In this document: positions 16,549 to 25,462 of the stretch, piece by piece
Layout of the letters: the number at the start of each line of letters is the position of its first letter
How positions within the stretch are numbered: position 1 is the first letter of the stretch
Assembly (NCBI GenBank): GCA_016936075.1
Contig: JAFGPS010000153.1
Span: 1-39,554, forward strand
Length of the DNA: 39,554 nt
Direction of reading: 5' to 3'
DNA from: Sedimentisphaerales bacterium
GTDB taxonomy: Bacteria; Planctomycetota; Phycisphaerae; Sedimentisphaerales; Anaerobacaceae
Notes under the pieces: model-generated
What the model saw: only the letters and a program-made list of their open reading frames with translations
The model's database searches: none
What the model was told of the DNA's origin: nothing
Program-made: the position numbers and the translations under genes

Positions 16549-19377
16549 GTGGTAAGAGGAAAGAAAACAGGAAAAATACGGAATTTATTTAAGTTCATAG
16601 CATCCATTTCTGCTCATGGGGCAGGCAACGTTGCTTCCATCATTCCTGCAATAGCAAGCTGTGATAATAAAACACAAGGTATTTTTATCGCATCAGGTTT
16701 CTCAGTAGGAATTATTTCGGCCTTTATTCAAGAAATTTTACAATTACGAAAAGAAAAACTTAATGAAAAACAGCAATCAGATTATGAGAAATTCCTTAAA
16801 GATATTAAAAAGGATTTAGATAAGCAGGATAGCGATATTGCTGAATTGCTGCTTGCCAGAAGTGTGCAATATGATTTTCTCAAATCAATTCATACTGAGA
16901 TAAAACAAATAAGTGATTTATTAAAAGATCCGGAACACGCCGAGATTCCTGAGATTATTGAACACGCAGGAAATAATGTTATTCCCAAAATTGAAGATAT
17001 TATCCAAAAGCAGACTGAGGAACTTAAATCTCATACTACTTCTGAACATAAGGAACAACTTAACGAAATACGACGAATTATCCAGGAAGAATTTCTGAAG
17101 TATTTTCAATATAATAAAGAACCAGACAAAGATACAAATATTCATAATCTGCCGTATAGTTCATTGGGAGATTTATTCAAAGGACGACAGGACGATTTAA
17201 ATACACTAATGGAGCAGATTGAGAATCAATCGCAGGCTACAGCCATTACACAAAGCGCGCAACTTCTTGCAGGAGCAATACACGGCCTTGGAGGTATTGG
17301 CAAAACCCGCCTGGCCGTAGAATATGCGTGGCATTCTCTTGAAACAGGTTATTTCAAAGCGGCACTTTTCGTTAATTGCGGACAGGCAATAAAAAAAGAT
17401 AACATAAAAACAAGTAACTCGGAGCAGAAAATATTGCAGAAATCAGCAATCGAAAGGCTCTATGTGGAAATGTCCAAACTGGCCGTACCTGAATTACTAA
17501 ATATTGACGGTTACAAAACAATGGAACCGGAAGCGATTTACCATAAAGTAATTAATGAATTACAGAATAGAGAAGACTGGCTCATTGTCTTCGATAACGT
17601 TGATGATTATGAAATTTCCAACGCTATCAGAGATATATTGCCATCTCTTAAAAATGGAAAAGTAATTATTACGTCCAGACTGTCTAACTGGTCACAAAAC
17701 ATACAAACTCTTGGCTTAAACAAACTCTCTATAGATGCTTCGATTGATTATCTATTAGAAAAAACCAAATATGAAAGAATACCTTCTGATAATGACAATG
17801 AAAAGGTAAGAGAACTTGCAGAAAAACTTGATGGCCTCCCGGTCGCTTTGGAACAGGCCGCTGCTTATATCTGCTATCAGAAAATATCTTTCGAGCAGTA
17901 CCTTACAGAATATAACGAAGAAGAGGAAAGACTCCACATACTCGATTTTGATGGAAAAGGCCATAATATAGCCGATTATGACAAGCCGGTTCTTAGTACA
18001 TGGTCATTAACAGAGAAAAAACTTGATGCAAACGCTAAAGCGGCTCTTACTATATCAGCATTTTTGTTTCCAGATAATATCCCCAGGGACCTTCTAACAA
18101 ATCAATCGAATATTGTTTTAGCTATATCAGGAGTTCTTGAACAGGTAAGTCAGGAAGAAATTGATGAAAGGCTTGAAGGTAAAGGTAATCCACGAGTTAT
18201 TCGTGATGCACTTGCGCAGCTAAATGCTTATTCCATGATTAATATCGATATTTCTGATAATACATTCAGTATTCATCGAGTCGTTCAGGAAGTCGCAAGA
18301 CTCAGACTAAGTAAAGAAAACAATGAACTGTTTACAACACTGATTTTACAAATGATTCATAATGATTGCCCCGACTATCAAAAGGCCATTGAAACTAACT
18401 ATTCATGGCATAAAGCAATGGAAAGACACATAAGCGGAATTGTCGCTTTTGCTAATAGATTATGGCCTGATATATTCGCCATCCCGAAAGACATAGCTGG
18501 TTCGTTAGCGACACAAATTAATAATTTATCACAGTTTTATCAATTTCAGGCACGTTTTAACGAAACAGAATTATTAATAACTCGTGCACTTGAAATCGAT
18601 GAGAAGGCATTTGGAAAAGAACATCCAAATGTTGCAATAGACCTGAACAATCTGGCGCAGTTGTATCAGGATACCAATCGCTTAAAAGATGCAGAGCCGA
18701 TTATGAAGCGTGCACTTGAAATCGATGAGAAGGCTTTTGGAAAAGAACATCCAAATGTTGCAAGAGACCTGAACAATCTGGCGCAGTTGTATAAGGCTAC
18801 CAATCGCTTAAAAGAAGCAGAGCCGATTATGAAGAAAGTCATTTCAATTTTTGAGAAATCTCTCGGAGAAAATCATCCAAACGTTGCAACAGCTATGAAC
18901 AATCTGGCGCAGTTGTATCAGGCTACCAATCGCTTAAAGGATGCGGAGCCTCTTATGAAACGTGCTCTTGAAATCGATGAGAAGGCATTTGGAAAAGAAC
19001 ATCCAAATGTTGCAATACGGCTAAACAATCTGGCGCAGTCGTATCAGGCTACCAATCGCTTAAAAGAAGCAGAGCCGATTATGAAGCGTGCACTTGAAAT
19101 CGATGAGAAGGCCTTTGGAAAAGAACATCCAAATGTTGCAATAGACCTGAACAATCTGGCGACGTTGTATCAGGCTACCAATCGTTTAAAAGAAGCAGAG
19201 CCGATTATGGAAAGACATTTGGTGATATTTATACAGTTCACACGACAAACTGGCCATCCACATCCTCATCTTCAAGCCGCAATAAATAATTTTGCCGGTC
19301 TGCTTATTCAAATGGGATATAGTGAAGAACAAGTCAAAGAGCGGTTGAAAAAACTTATGCCTGAAATGTTTGAATAG
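16549..19377 (+). CDS. STAND (NB-ARC-like) NTPase with N-terminal hydrophobic/coiled-coil region and C-terminal TPRs
   Basis: The frame opens at an ATG at 16489, but GTG 16549 has a near-perfect AAGGAGG 8 nt upstream and is preferred (942 residues). Residues 44-62 (GIFIASGFSVGIISAFIQE) form a hydrophobic helix, followed by long charged coiled coils to about residue 200. The NTPase has Walker A 'GLGGIGKT' at 246-253, Walker B 'LIVFDNVDD' at 345-353, 'KVIITSRLSNW', and the GLPxAL motif 'GLPVALEQAAAYI' from 429. A winged-helix segment 'FSIHRVVQEVARLRL' follows. From residue 679 come 42-residue kinesin-light-chain-like TPRs ('EHPNVAIDLNNLAQLYQ'). This is the domain order of NLR-like signalling and antiphage STAND proteins: effector, switch, sensor. 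The target is unknown and no separate effector gene is adjacent. Confidence 0.85.
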   Translation: MVRGKKTGKIRNLFKFIASISAHGAGNVASIIPAIASCDNKTQGIFIASGFSVGIISAFIQEILQLRKEKLNEKQQSDYEKFLKDIKKDLDKQDSDIAELLLARSVQYDFLKSIHTEIKQISDLLKDPEHAEIPEIIEHAGNNVIPKIEDIIQKQTEELKSHTTSEHKEQLNEIRRIIQEEFLKYFQYNKEPDKDTNIHNLPYSSLGDLFKGRQDDLNTLMEQIENQSQATAITQSAQLLAGAIHGLGGIGKTRLAVEYAWHSLETGYFKAALFVNCGQAIKKDNIKTSNSEQKILQKSAIERLYVEMSKLAVPELLNIDGYKTMEPEAIYHKVINELQNREDWLIVFDNVDDYEISNAIRDILPSLKNGKVIITSRLSNWSQNIQTLGLNKLSIDASIDYLLEKTKYERIPSDNDNEKVRELAEKLDGLPVALEQAAAYICYQKISFEQYLTEYNEEEERLHILDFDGKGHNIADYDKPVLSTWSLTEKKLDANAKAALTISAFLFPDNIPRDLLTNQSNIVLAISGVLEQVSQEEIDERLEGKGNPRVIRDALAQLNAYSMINIDISDNTFSIHRVVQEVARLRLSKENNELFTTLILQMIHNDCPDYQKAIETNYSWHKAMERHISGIVAFANRLWPDIFAIPKDIAGSLATQINNLSQFYQFQARFNETELLITRALEIDEKAFGKEHPNVAIDLNNLAQLYQDTNRLKDAEPIMKRALEIDEKAFGKEHPNVARDLNNLAQLYKATNRLKEAEPIMKKVISIFEKSLGENHPNVATAMNNLAQLYQATNRLKDAEPLMKRALEIDEKAFGKEHPNVAIRLNNLAQSYQATNRLKEAEPIMKRALEIDEKAFGKEHPNVAIDLNNLATLYQATNRLKEAEPIMERHLVIFIQFTRQTGHPHPHLQAAINNFAGLLIQMGYSEEQVKERLKKLMPEMFE
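18583..19212 (+). repeat. Five tandem 126-bp TPR-coding repeats
   Basis: Units begin at 18583, 18709, 18835, 18961 and 19087, exactly 126 bp (42 codons) apart, with a degenerate sixth unit from 19213. Four of the five are nearly identical at the DNA level, including synonymous positions (for example GAAATCGATGAGAAGGC and AAAGAACATCCAAATGTTGC). The unit at 18835 is divergent in its first half. The pattern indicates recent expansion or gene conversion. Confidence 0.9.
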
Positions 19378-19514
19378 AAACTTAGTTAGCGTAGAGCGGC
19401 TTTATTAGTTTTAATTTTTAAGTCTTTAGTTTTTAGTTTTATTTCTCTATCCGCTACGAAAAAATAAACGGTGTCAGGTACATTTGAAAAGGTGCGTTTC
19501 AACACACGCTACTT

Positions 19515-20816
19515 TTATATCGAATATGAATCGAGGAGTTTCATTTGTTCTGAGATGTAATCGGCCATTCCGGGGAACTCTTTTTCTATTGTCTCGATAT
19601 CAGTTCTTTCGAGAATATAATTCCCGTCGGCACGTGTAACACGGTTGTTTTCATCCAAATAAAACCGTTCTGTAGAATCACTGTCTTTAAAAGATTTAAG
19701 CGTAACTATATAAGTATAACCTTCGTCTGTATTATCAGCAGGTTTTAAATAGAATTGAGTAGGCGATATATTTCCATTACTATCAATTAAGTCAATAACC
19801 ATGTGATTAATATTCCTTTGAATCGCCGGCTCTATAAAAGATTCAAGCAGAATATTTGGAACTACGTTAGAACAATTCAAATATTGTCTGGACCTGCCTG
19901 AATTGTCATTGACGACAGTAATTGTCCCTGGTTCGTCAAGAGTTATTGTCACATCCTCCCGTGAATTTTTCATATACATTCTGCTTTGCCAGATAAAGTT
20001 ATCAAGACCTTTATCACAACGAAACATAGTTTTCTGCTCCCGCGGATCGGGTACGGACAAATATAAATCCGAGGCTCCCCTGATAGTAAAATCCTCATCG
20101 CTATTTAAAAATCCGAGCATATCAATAGTAAAACCAATATTGTTATTCGCGGAATCCTTTCTTAAGAAACAGGATTGCATATTAGAATTATTTAAAAGAG
20201 AATCTATTCCTTTGCGTTTTATTTCCGCAACAAAATCCGCTCCAGTTTGCACAATATTGTCTTCATTGAAGCTGAGGCTATTAATAATTTCCTTAAAAAT
20301 ACTTTCGGCAATATCTAAATTTAATGAAATCTCTAAAACTTCAATCGTAAATATATGATTGCCGGGTAATTCAGCAACTGCCTCAATAATCCTGATAGGT
20401 CTATTCACTTGCGCCCAGCTTATAGTTAAATTTTCTTTTTGAATCAGCTCGGTTTCAATATCAGCGTCATTGATATCTCCAATTTTCTGTTTAAGTAAAA
20501 CTATTGGAGTTGTATTTTGTGTATTCAGAAAGTATTTGCAATTTATACCTATATCCGGAAAATTAGCATTACGTCCCAAACTGCTGAGCAGGTAAAAAGT
20601 ATTCTCTCTATAATTCCATTGTTCAGAACTTTGCCAGTCTTTTCCTGCTGGTATCGATACCGACAGGCCGGCATGAACCAATTCGATAGGTTCGGAGAAT
20701 TTCAGGCCGGAATTTATTGAAACTAAAAGCTGTGCGATAATAACGGCAACAAGAAACATGCCCAGAAACGCAATCTTATCGGCCCCTAATTTTTTAAAAT
20801 CGTAGTTTTCATCCAT
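19515..20816 (-). CDS. Unrecognised membrane-anchored extracytoplasmic protein
   Basis: I do not recognise a family. The frame opens at a TTG at 20927, but the ATG at 20816 (MDENYDFKKLGADKIAFLG) places a transmembrane helix at residues 17-33 (FLGMFLVAVIIAQLLVS), as expected for a signal anchor; no clear Shine-Dalgarno precedes it. The remaining 400 residues are polar and beta-rich ('VHAGLSVSIPAGKDWQSSEQ', 'HIFTIEVLEISLNL', 'RFYLDENNRVTRADGNYILE'), consistent with an exported domain. One stretch resembles surface proteins carrying a PsbP/DUF1795-like strand pattern, but this is weak. The gene diverges from the PilZ gene, and the 245-bp gap is shared. Confidence 0.6.
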   Translation of the reverse strand: MDENYDFKKLGADKIAFLGMFLVAVIIAQLLVSINSGLKFSEPIELVHAGLSVSIPAGKDWQSSEQWNYRENTFYLLSSLGRNANFPDIGINCKYFLNTQNTTPIVLLKQKIGDINDADIETELIQKENLTISWAQVNRPIRIIEAVAELPGNHIFTIEVLEISLNLDIAESIFKEIINSLSFNEDNIVQTGADFVAEIKRKGIDSLLNNSNMQSCFLRKDSANNNIGFTIDMLGFLNSDEDFTIRGASDLYLSVPDPREQKTMFRCDKGLDNFIWQSRMYMKNSREDVTITLDEPGTITVVNDNSGRSRQYLNCSNVVPNILLESFIEPAIQRNINHMVIDLIDSNGNISPTQFYLKPADNTDEGYTYIVTLKSFKDSDSTERFYLDENNRVTRADGNYILERTDIETIEKEFPGMADYISEQMKLLDSYSI

Positions 20817-20953
20817 ATAATAAGTAATATTACACAATAAAGGTACATTTTGCAAGCCTGCTTTATATAAGTCATTGATTGATACTATATAATGAGAATT
20901 TTTAAAAGCTATTTTGTTTATCACCAAACAATATATATATTTTGATTGAGTCT

Positions 20954-21024
20954 CCTGCTGGATAAGCAGGTTTAGGTGCGTCGGGAGTAAGTTCCAAGTG
21001 GAATTTATCTGGACCAGAGATAAA
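20954..21024 (+). promoter_or_regulatory. Structured 5' leader (three successive hairpins) upstream of the PilZ gene
   Basis: Three perfect stems follow one another: CCTGCT/AGCAGG (20954-20970), TTCCA/TGGAA (20992-21003) and TTTATCT/AGATAAA (21004-21024). They lie immediately before the AGGAGAG ribosome-binding region of the PilZ gene. No known riboswitch consensus was recognised, and no U-run follows the last stem. Confidence 0.4.
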
Positions 21025-21061
21025 AAATGACGTATCGAAATTTATAATAGGAGAGTGTGAA

Positions 21062-21934
21062 ATGAATGAAATGGTAACGCTTCGTGAGGAACAGTCGGAA
21101 AAAGTACTTCAAACTGTCATAAATGAAAAAACACCTGCAATTATGTCATACTCATCACGTGGTAAATGGCACGTTGCAAAAGTTGTTATTGTCGATTTAA
21201 CAGATGGAAATCTGAAAATTGACAGCCTTCATTCAAATAAGAAACAATATCCGATAAATATTCAGGTCGATCAACCTGTAGGCATTTCTTTTAAACATAA
21301 TTACGGCAAATTCGTATTCGATACAATCGTAAAAAACCTTGAACCATCTTTTGGCCAATCTACTGAGTGTAATAGCGGCGGAACAATAGTTCTTGCCTGT
21401 CCCGAAACAATTAAAGTGGTAGAAAGAAGAAGTTATTACCGAGTGGAAGTTCCTGAATCGCTAAAGGTAAAAGTCCTTCTATGGCATAGAAGTGCCAAAT
21501 ATGATTCGATAAGTGATACGAACTCAAGGCAAGAGCAGAATTGTGAATATTGCCAGGGAAAACTTATGGATATTTCTGCCGGGGGCGCACAAATTTTTGC
21601 GCCTCTCAAAAACGAGAAATCAGAATCAGAACCGAATGATTCCACGATTACAAACGTTGAAGACTTGAACTTCAAAAAAGGTCAATTTATCGGTTTGCGT
21701 TTTACACCAATGCCCTATGAAACTCCAATAACACTTAGTGCCCAAATCAGGAATGTCCTGCCGACTGAAGATGGAAAGGGATTATCGATTGGCTTACAGA
21801 TTGTCGGCCTTGAAGCTTCTCCGGAAGGACACCAGGTACTGTCCCGTCTTATTGGTGTGGTTGGTAAATACTATAAACTCAACCAGAATGGTGCAAAACA
21901 AACAAAAGATGAAAAGGTCGCGAATTTAGTGTAG
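21062..21934 (+). CDS. PilZ-domain protein (YcgR-like layout)
   Basis: The protein has 290 residues. An N-terminal region of about 110 residues precedes a PilZ domain whose c-di-GMP-binding signatures are both present: RxxxR as R123-SYY-R127 ('ERRSYYRVEVP') and (D/N)xSxxG as D170-ISAGG ('MDISAGGAQIF'). This N-domain plus PilZ layout is that of YcgR-like effectors that tune motility or envelope functions in response to c-di-GMP. An insert of about 30 polar residues with a CxxC ('CEYCQGK') separates the two motifs. GGAGAG lies at good spacing before the ATG. Its 3' end overlaps the convergent pssA stop by 9 bp. The regulatory target is unknown. Confidence 0.85.
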   Translation: MNEMVTLREEQSEKVLQTVINEKTPAIMSYSSRGKWHVAKVVIVDLTDGNLKIDSLHSNKKQYPINIQVDQPVGISFKHNYGKFVFDTIVKNLEPSFGQSTECNSGGTIVLACPETIKVVERRSYYRVEVPESLKVKVLLWHRSAKYDSISDTNSRQEQNCEYCQGKLMDISAGGAQIFAPLKNEKSESEPNDSTITNVEDLNFKKGQFIGLRFTPMPYETPITLSAQIRNVLPTEDGKGLSIGLQIVGLEASPEGHQVLSRLIGVVGKYYKLNQNGAKQTKDEKVANLV

Positions 21935-22819
21935 TTCAGGGTGCGATTCAATTTGATCCGTGCTATCCTTCTGATTTTTATACTGCCAGCCGTGAAGATG
22001 ATTTAAAACTCCTGACCTGAAGTACAACCATTTGCCTAAGCTGCTAAAAGCAAATCCGCAGAAAATCAGTACGAGTGTCCCTTCAACCTTCAGTGAAAAT
22101 AAAAACAGAAGAAGCAGAAGCACTTTTATCAAATATCCAAAAGGTTTTTTGCCTTTGAAGTATTGATTTAGAATATGAGGGTATCGAATTCTGCTAACCA
22201 TTAAAATCCCCGTTCCCAAAGCAATAAACGGCATGGCATAAAGTAATACCGATAAAGCTGGAAAATCAAGGCTATATTTCTGGTGAAATAATAACAGACT
22301 AACAACAACTCCTGCGCCAGCCGGGGTTGGCAAGCCCATAAAACTCATATGAGCAAACTCACCTTCATCATTTTCAACGTTGAATCTGGCTAATCGAATT
22401 ACAGAGCAACTCATATATGACAAGGAAGCAAGCCAGATGAACCGTTGAAAAAAACCGCTGTCTAAGAGAAATGTAGATTTTAGCTCAAACTCGAATTCCA
22501 TTATTTTCAGCATCATAAAAGCTGGAGCAACTCCAAAGCTGATTGTATCGCAAAGACTATCAAGCTGCCCCCCGAAACTGGAAGTTCCATTGCTCATTCG
22601 TGCGAGCCGTCCATCAATTGAATCAGCGATCATCGCAATAATAATCATGAATCCAGCCATACTAAATTCACCTCTGCTTGCATAATTGATGGAAAAGAAG
22701 CCGCATATACCATTAAGAATAGTTACCAGGGATGGCAAAATCGTAATTGATTGCAGTCTGTGTTTTCTGGTACGACGAAACAGACCTCTTTTATTTTTAT
22801 CGTTTTTTATTCCACGCAT
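21926..22819 (-). CDS. pssA: CDP-diacylglycerol-serine O-phosphatidyltransferase
   Basis: This integral membrane enzyme makes phosphatidylserine from CDP-diacylglycerol and serine. The CDP-alcohol phosphatidyltransferase motif is present: 'DSIDGRLARMSNGTSSFGGQ' followed by 'LDSLCDTISFGVAPA', which provides DGxxAR, the following G and the DxxxD pair. Several hydrophobic helices run through the 297 residues, and the basic N-terminus 'NDKNKRGLFRRTRKHR' should be cytoplasmic. The start overlaps the end of psd by 13 bp, so the two sequential phosphatidylethanolamine-pathway enzymes are coupled. The 3' end overlaps the convergent PilZ gene by 9 bp. Confidence 0.94.
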   Translation of the reverse strand: MRGIKNDKNKRGLFRRTRKHRLQSITILPSLVTILNGICGFFSINYASRGEFSMAGFMIIIAMIADSIDGRLARMSNGTSSFGGQLDSLCDTISFGVAPAFMMLKIMEFEFELKSTFLLDSGFFQRFIWLASLSYMSCSVIRLARFNVENDEGEFAHMSFMGLPTPAGAGVVVSLLLFHQKYSLDFPALSVLLYAMPFIALGTGILMVSRIRYPHILNQYFKGKKPFGYLIKVLLLLLFLFSLKVEGTLVLIFCGFAFSSLGKWLYFRSGVLNHLHGWQYKNQKDSTDQIESHPELH

Positions 22820-23577
22820 TTTTCATACCTTAAAAGAGGTGTTATTCCAGCTTTGACTGTGTCACCTTTTTTCACTAAACACTTTATCTGATACAGGTCA
22901 CGTCCTATATTTTCTTTTGAATTAGCAGTATTACCTGTAATTCCAGTATTTTCATTGCCCTTATTTGAATGTGCAGGTACATATAATTCCGTCCTTGAGC
23001 CGAATTTAATCATTCCAAATTGCTCACCCGCACCTAATTCATCACCTTGACCAACCTTGCATACGATGCGCCGTGCGATTGCCCCGCTTATCTGCTTTAC
23101 AATCAATTTATCCTGCGGACTTGCGGTTCGGACAAGTTGAAGCTCATTAGATTCATTTACCCTGCTGGACTCGGGATTCATAGCATTTTTGTATTGGCCC
23201 TTTTTATATGTTATTTTTTTCACTTTTGCATTACATGGAGCACGATTGATATGAACATTAAAAATGCTTAGAAAAATACCTATTTTTATTGACGGAGTAT
23301 CGAGATAATCGTTTTCCTCTATAGTTTCAATCTCAGTAATCTTACCGTCAGCAGGTGATAATAAGAGATTTTCATCGGAAGGACATTCGCGAGATGGGTC
23401 ACGGAAAAAAGCAAGTGCCCAAATTAAAACAAGAACCAAAATAAGTTCTAAAAAGAGAATAATAGCAGGTGAAAGCAATTTTATTCCGAAAAGCGCAATA
23501 ATAATCATCCCTGCCAAAATTATTACAGGAAAGGCAACTACCTGAGGCCAACCATATTTAGTCAATGGAATTTTCAC
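22807..23577 (-). CDS. psd: Phosphatidylserine decarboxylase proenzyme
   Basis: This enzyme decarboxylates phosphatidylserine to phosphatidylethanolamine. The 256-residue protein belongs to the short (archaeal/Bacteroidetes-like) Psd group. Two hydrophobic helices occupy residues 12-58, then 'PADGKITEIE' and 'IGIFLSIFNVHINRAPC' are conserved Psd segments. The 'MIKFGSRTELYVP' motif contains the Gly-Ser where the proenzyme self-cleaves to form the pyruvoyl group. The start is a GTG (VKIPLTKYGWPQ) with no obvious Shine-Dalgarno. It precedes pssA in the same operon, with a 13-bp overlap. Three or four 'N'- and 'G'-rich residues (GNENTGITGNTANSKEN) form an unusual loop after the cleavage site. Confidence 0.92.
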   Translation of the reverse strand: MKIPLTKYGWPQVVAFPVIILAGMIIIALFGIKLLSPAIILFLELILVLVLIWALAFFRDPSRECPSDENLLLSPADGKITEIETIEENDYLDTPSIKIGIFLSIFNVHINRAPCNAKVKKITYKKGQYKNAMNPESSRVNESNELQLVRTASPQDKLIVKQISGAIARRIVCKVGQGDELGAGEQFGMIKFGSRTELYVPAHSNKGNENTGITGNTANSKENIGRDLYQIKCLVKKGDTVKAGITPLLRYEKCVE

Positions 23578-23622
23578 ACGCGTATGATAATGCTTTTAAA
23601 TGAATTCTTCAATAAAAATAGA

Positions 23623-23652
23623 AAAAGGCCGATCCTGTGGTACCGGCCTTTT
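23623..23652 (-). terminator. Probable intrinsic terminator
   Basis: The stem AAAAGGCCG/CGGCCTTTT (23623-23631 with 23644-23652) has a 12-nt loop. On the minus strand it is followed by TTTTTCTATTTTTATT, the expected U-rich tail. It sits only about 45 bp upstream of the psd start, so it may also act as an attenuator for pssA-psd. Confidence 0.65.
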
Positions 23653-23847
23653 GAAGGAGGGTGATGATTTTTGATCAAATTACTTTGATTTCATTTTTAT
23701 AGTTTCTGGTTCTAATTTAATAATCCAGTCCCTTACTACTATAATAGACGTTAGAATGAAGAAATAGTTGCACTTTTTTTTGTAAAATATTTAAATATTC
23801 GTATGAATTTCCAGAAAAAATGGCTTTTTTGATGCGTTTTTAAATTT

Positions 23848-23866
23848 CATTGCGCAAAGCGCAATG
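23848..23866. terminator. Short GC hairpin with T-run on the plus strand
   Basis: CATTGCGC-AAA-GCGCAATG forms a perfect 8-bp stem followed on the plus strand by TTTTTCC. No plus-strand gene ends nearby, so as a terminator it would act against antisense transcription; on the minus strand it is followed by AAATTTAAAAACG. It lies about 100 bp after the minus-strand gene. Confidence 0.35.
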
Positions 23867-23962
23867 TTTTTCCTGGATACACGTACCAATAATCTTCCTA
23901 TTTTCACAATAATACCTCATTTTGTTTAATTTTGAAAAAGCTCTTTTTTTAGTCTTTTAACA

Positions 23963-25462
23963 TTAAGGGATGGATTCTCTTATTTGCTGCGATAAGCTTA
24001 AGACTTTTTCATAAGTAATATCTTCCGGTACCTTACCATCATCACTAAGTTCCGACATTGCACCAAGAACAAAAGTGTTAAATTCTTCCTTATCCTGAAT
24101 AATTAGTTGAACTTCGCTTGAAAACGGTCCTATCCAATTGATTTGCCCTTCACGAAAATAAACTTTTGACCAATCGTTTTCATTATAATCAGTAGTATGC
24201 AATCCCTGGTACATCTGGTATTTGCGAGATAGATATGTGCCGAATAAATCTTTACTTGGAACATAGATATACCACTCATAAGAAACATAATCTTTTTGTG
24301 TTAAGGTAAGATGTCGAACTTCATAAGTAATCTTATCTGGATTATCTTTATCTCTCAGATCATATTTTAATTTAAGCGGTATTTCCGATATCTTATCGCC
24401 GGGATTTAGATTCTCTAATAATTCCACCATTGATACATCATTTGTGTTCCATGCCATAATTACCGTACCATTTCGTAAAGCCATAAGAACATTGACCTTA
24501 CCTTTCATATCTCCAAGTAAAATATGAGTTTGGAATAACTCTTCGAGAGAAGCAGTTTCTTTTGTATTACTGGCCTGATAACCTTCAGGAACTTCTGTAC
24601 TAAAAATATCCTCCGGCGGTGTTTGATTAATATAAATTATTTTCTCATAACTTAGCTGCCATTTTCCGTTTGTTTCCGAATTCTTAATCCATTGTTGATA
24701 TTTCCTGATTTTCCCGGATGAAGGTGATACCCAGTATTTCAATTTATTTTCAGAGTTTTCATAAACGCTTTGAATTTTTTCCCATATTTCATAATTATCA
24801 CCATCGAATTGTTCTGTCTCAGATTTTGTAAATCCAGTAAGTTGATCAGCACTCAGGGAAATTTCATCAAGAAAGTGATCTACTGCCTGACGAACAGACA
24901 ACTTTCGTTGAAAGTCACTTTTCCTGGAAAATCGCACTTGTCGAGAACTGCGATTTTTCTCCATAACATATTCACCATCAAAAATATGTTCAATTGTTAT
25001 AGTAGTTACACTACTTATACCTCTCATTCCTATTAAGCCCAATCCCATTGTGTGGAATTTTCCATTTTTTATGTCGATCCAGTCTTCCAAGTATTCCTTT
25101 TCCCGAATGGAATTTTCTTCGACAACAACTGGATTTCCCTGACCTATAGTACTAAATGTTTTAATATGAATTGTTTCAGCTTTTCTGATTATTGTCGAAA
25201 CGTCAGCAATACCATAAGCCTGATTATTGAATTGAAAGATACTTAGGCCGACAATAACAGCGATAATTATGGTCGCTACGGCTAATTTTCTAACTGGATT
25301 TTTCATAACTTTACTCCAGATATTTTGAGGTTTTTGTTGTAACATATTTATGGTCTGCTTTTTTTCTATTCGGCTCATGACGTTTTCAACGAGTTTCTCT
25401 TCTGAGCCTATTGCCTTACCCAAATTCTCTAATTTTTCATCAATCTGTTCTTTATTATTCAT
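23963..25462 (-). CDS. Membrane-anchored LolA-like protein, sigma-factor partner
   Basis: The frame extends to 25645, but the true start is the ATG at 25462, which overlaps the sigma stop as ATGA and has a purine-rich site in front (499 residues). Residues 1-55 are charged and cytoplasmic ('MNNKEQIDEKLENLGKAIGS'), residues 58-76 form one transmembrane helix, and the rest is extracytoplasmic. The first exported part ('STIIRKAETIHIKTFSTIG', 'KYWVSPSSGKIRKYQQWI') resembles the LolA/LppX-like fold (DUF2092-type) that often follows ECF sigma genes in planctomycetes. Coupling to the sigma gene suggests an anti-sigma or sensor role. No zinc-binding anti-sigma HxxxCxxC motif was seen, so that role is inference. 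The C-terminal 200 residues are unrecognised. Confidence 0.75.
   Translation of the reverse strand: MNNKEQIDEKLENLGKAIGSEEKLVENVMSRIEKKQTINMLQQKPQNIWSKVMKNPVRKLAVATIIIAVIVGLSIFQFNNQAYGIADVSTIIRKAETIHIKTFSTIGQGNPVVVEENSIREKEYLEDWIDIKNGKFHTMGLGLIGMRGISSVTTITIEHIFDGEYVMEKNRSSRQVRFSRKSDFQRKLSVRQAVDHFLDEISLSADQLTGFTKSETEQFDGDNYEIWEKIQSVYENSENKLKYWVSPSSGKIRKYQQWIKNSETNGKWQLSYEKIIYINQTPPEDIFSTEVPEGYQASNTKETASLEELFQTHILLGDMKGKVNVLMALRNGTVIMAWNTNDVSMVELLENLNPGDKISEIPLKLKYDLRDKDNPDKITYEVRHLTLTQKDYVSYEWYIYVPSKDLFGTYLSRKYQMYQGLHTTDYNENDWSKVYFREGQINWIGPFSSEVQLIIQDKEEFNTFVLGAMSELSDDGKVPEDITYEKVLSLSQQIRESIP

Larger units (their letters stand above)
23578..23962. other. 385-bp intergenic region with two hairpins
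   Basis: No gene was seen. It lies between the stop of the LolA-like membrane protein gene and the start of psd, both on the minus strand, so it should contain the terminator of the former and the promoter of the latter. The hairpins at 23623-23652 and 23848-23866 are its only clear structures. Confidence 0.6.

Noticed and set aside
18583..19212. Regular 126-bp direct repeats considered as a CRISPR-like or non-coding array.
   Set aside because: The spacing is a multiple of three, the frame stays open throughout and the units encode canonical 42-residue TPRs.
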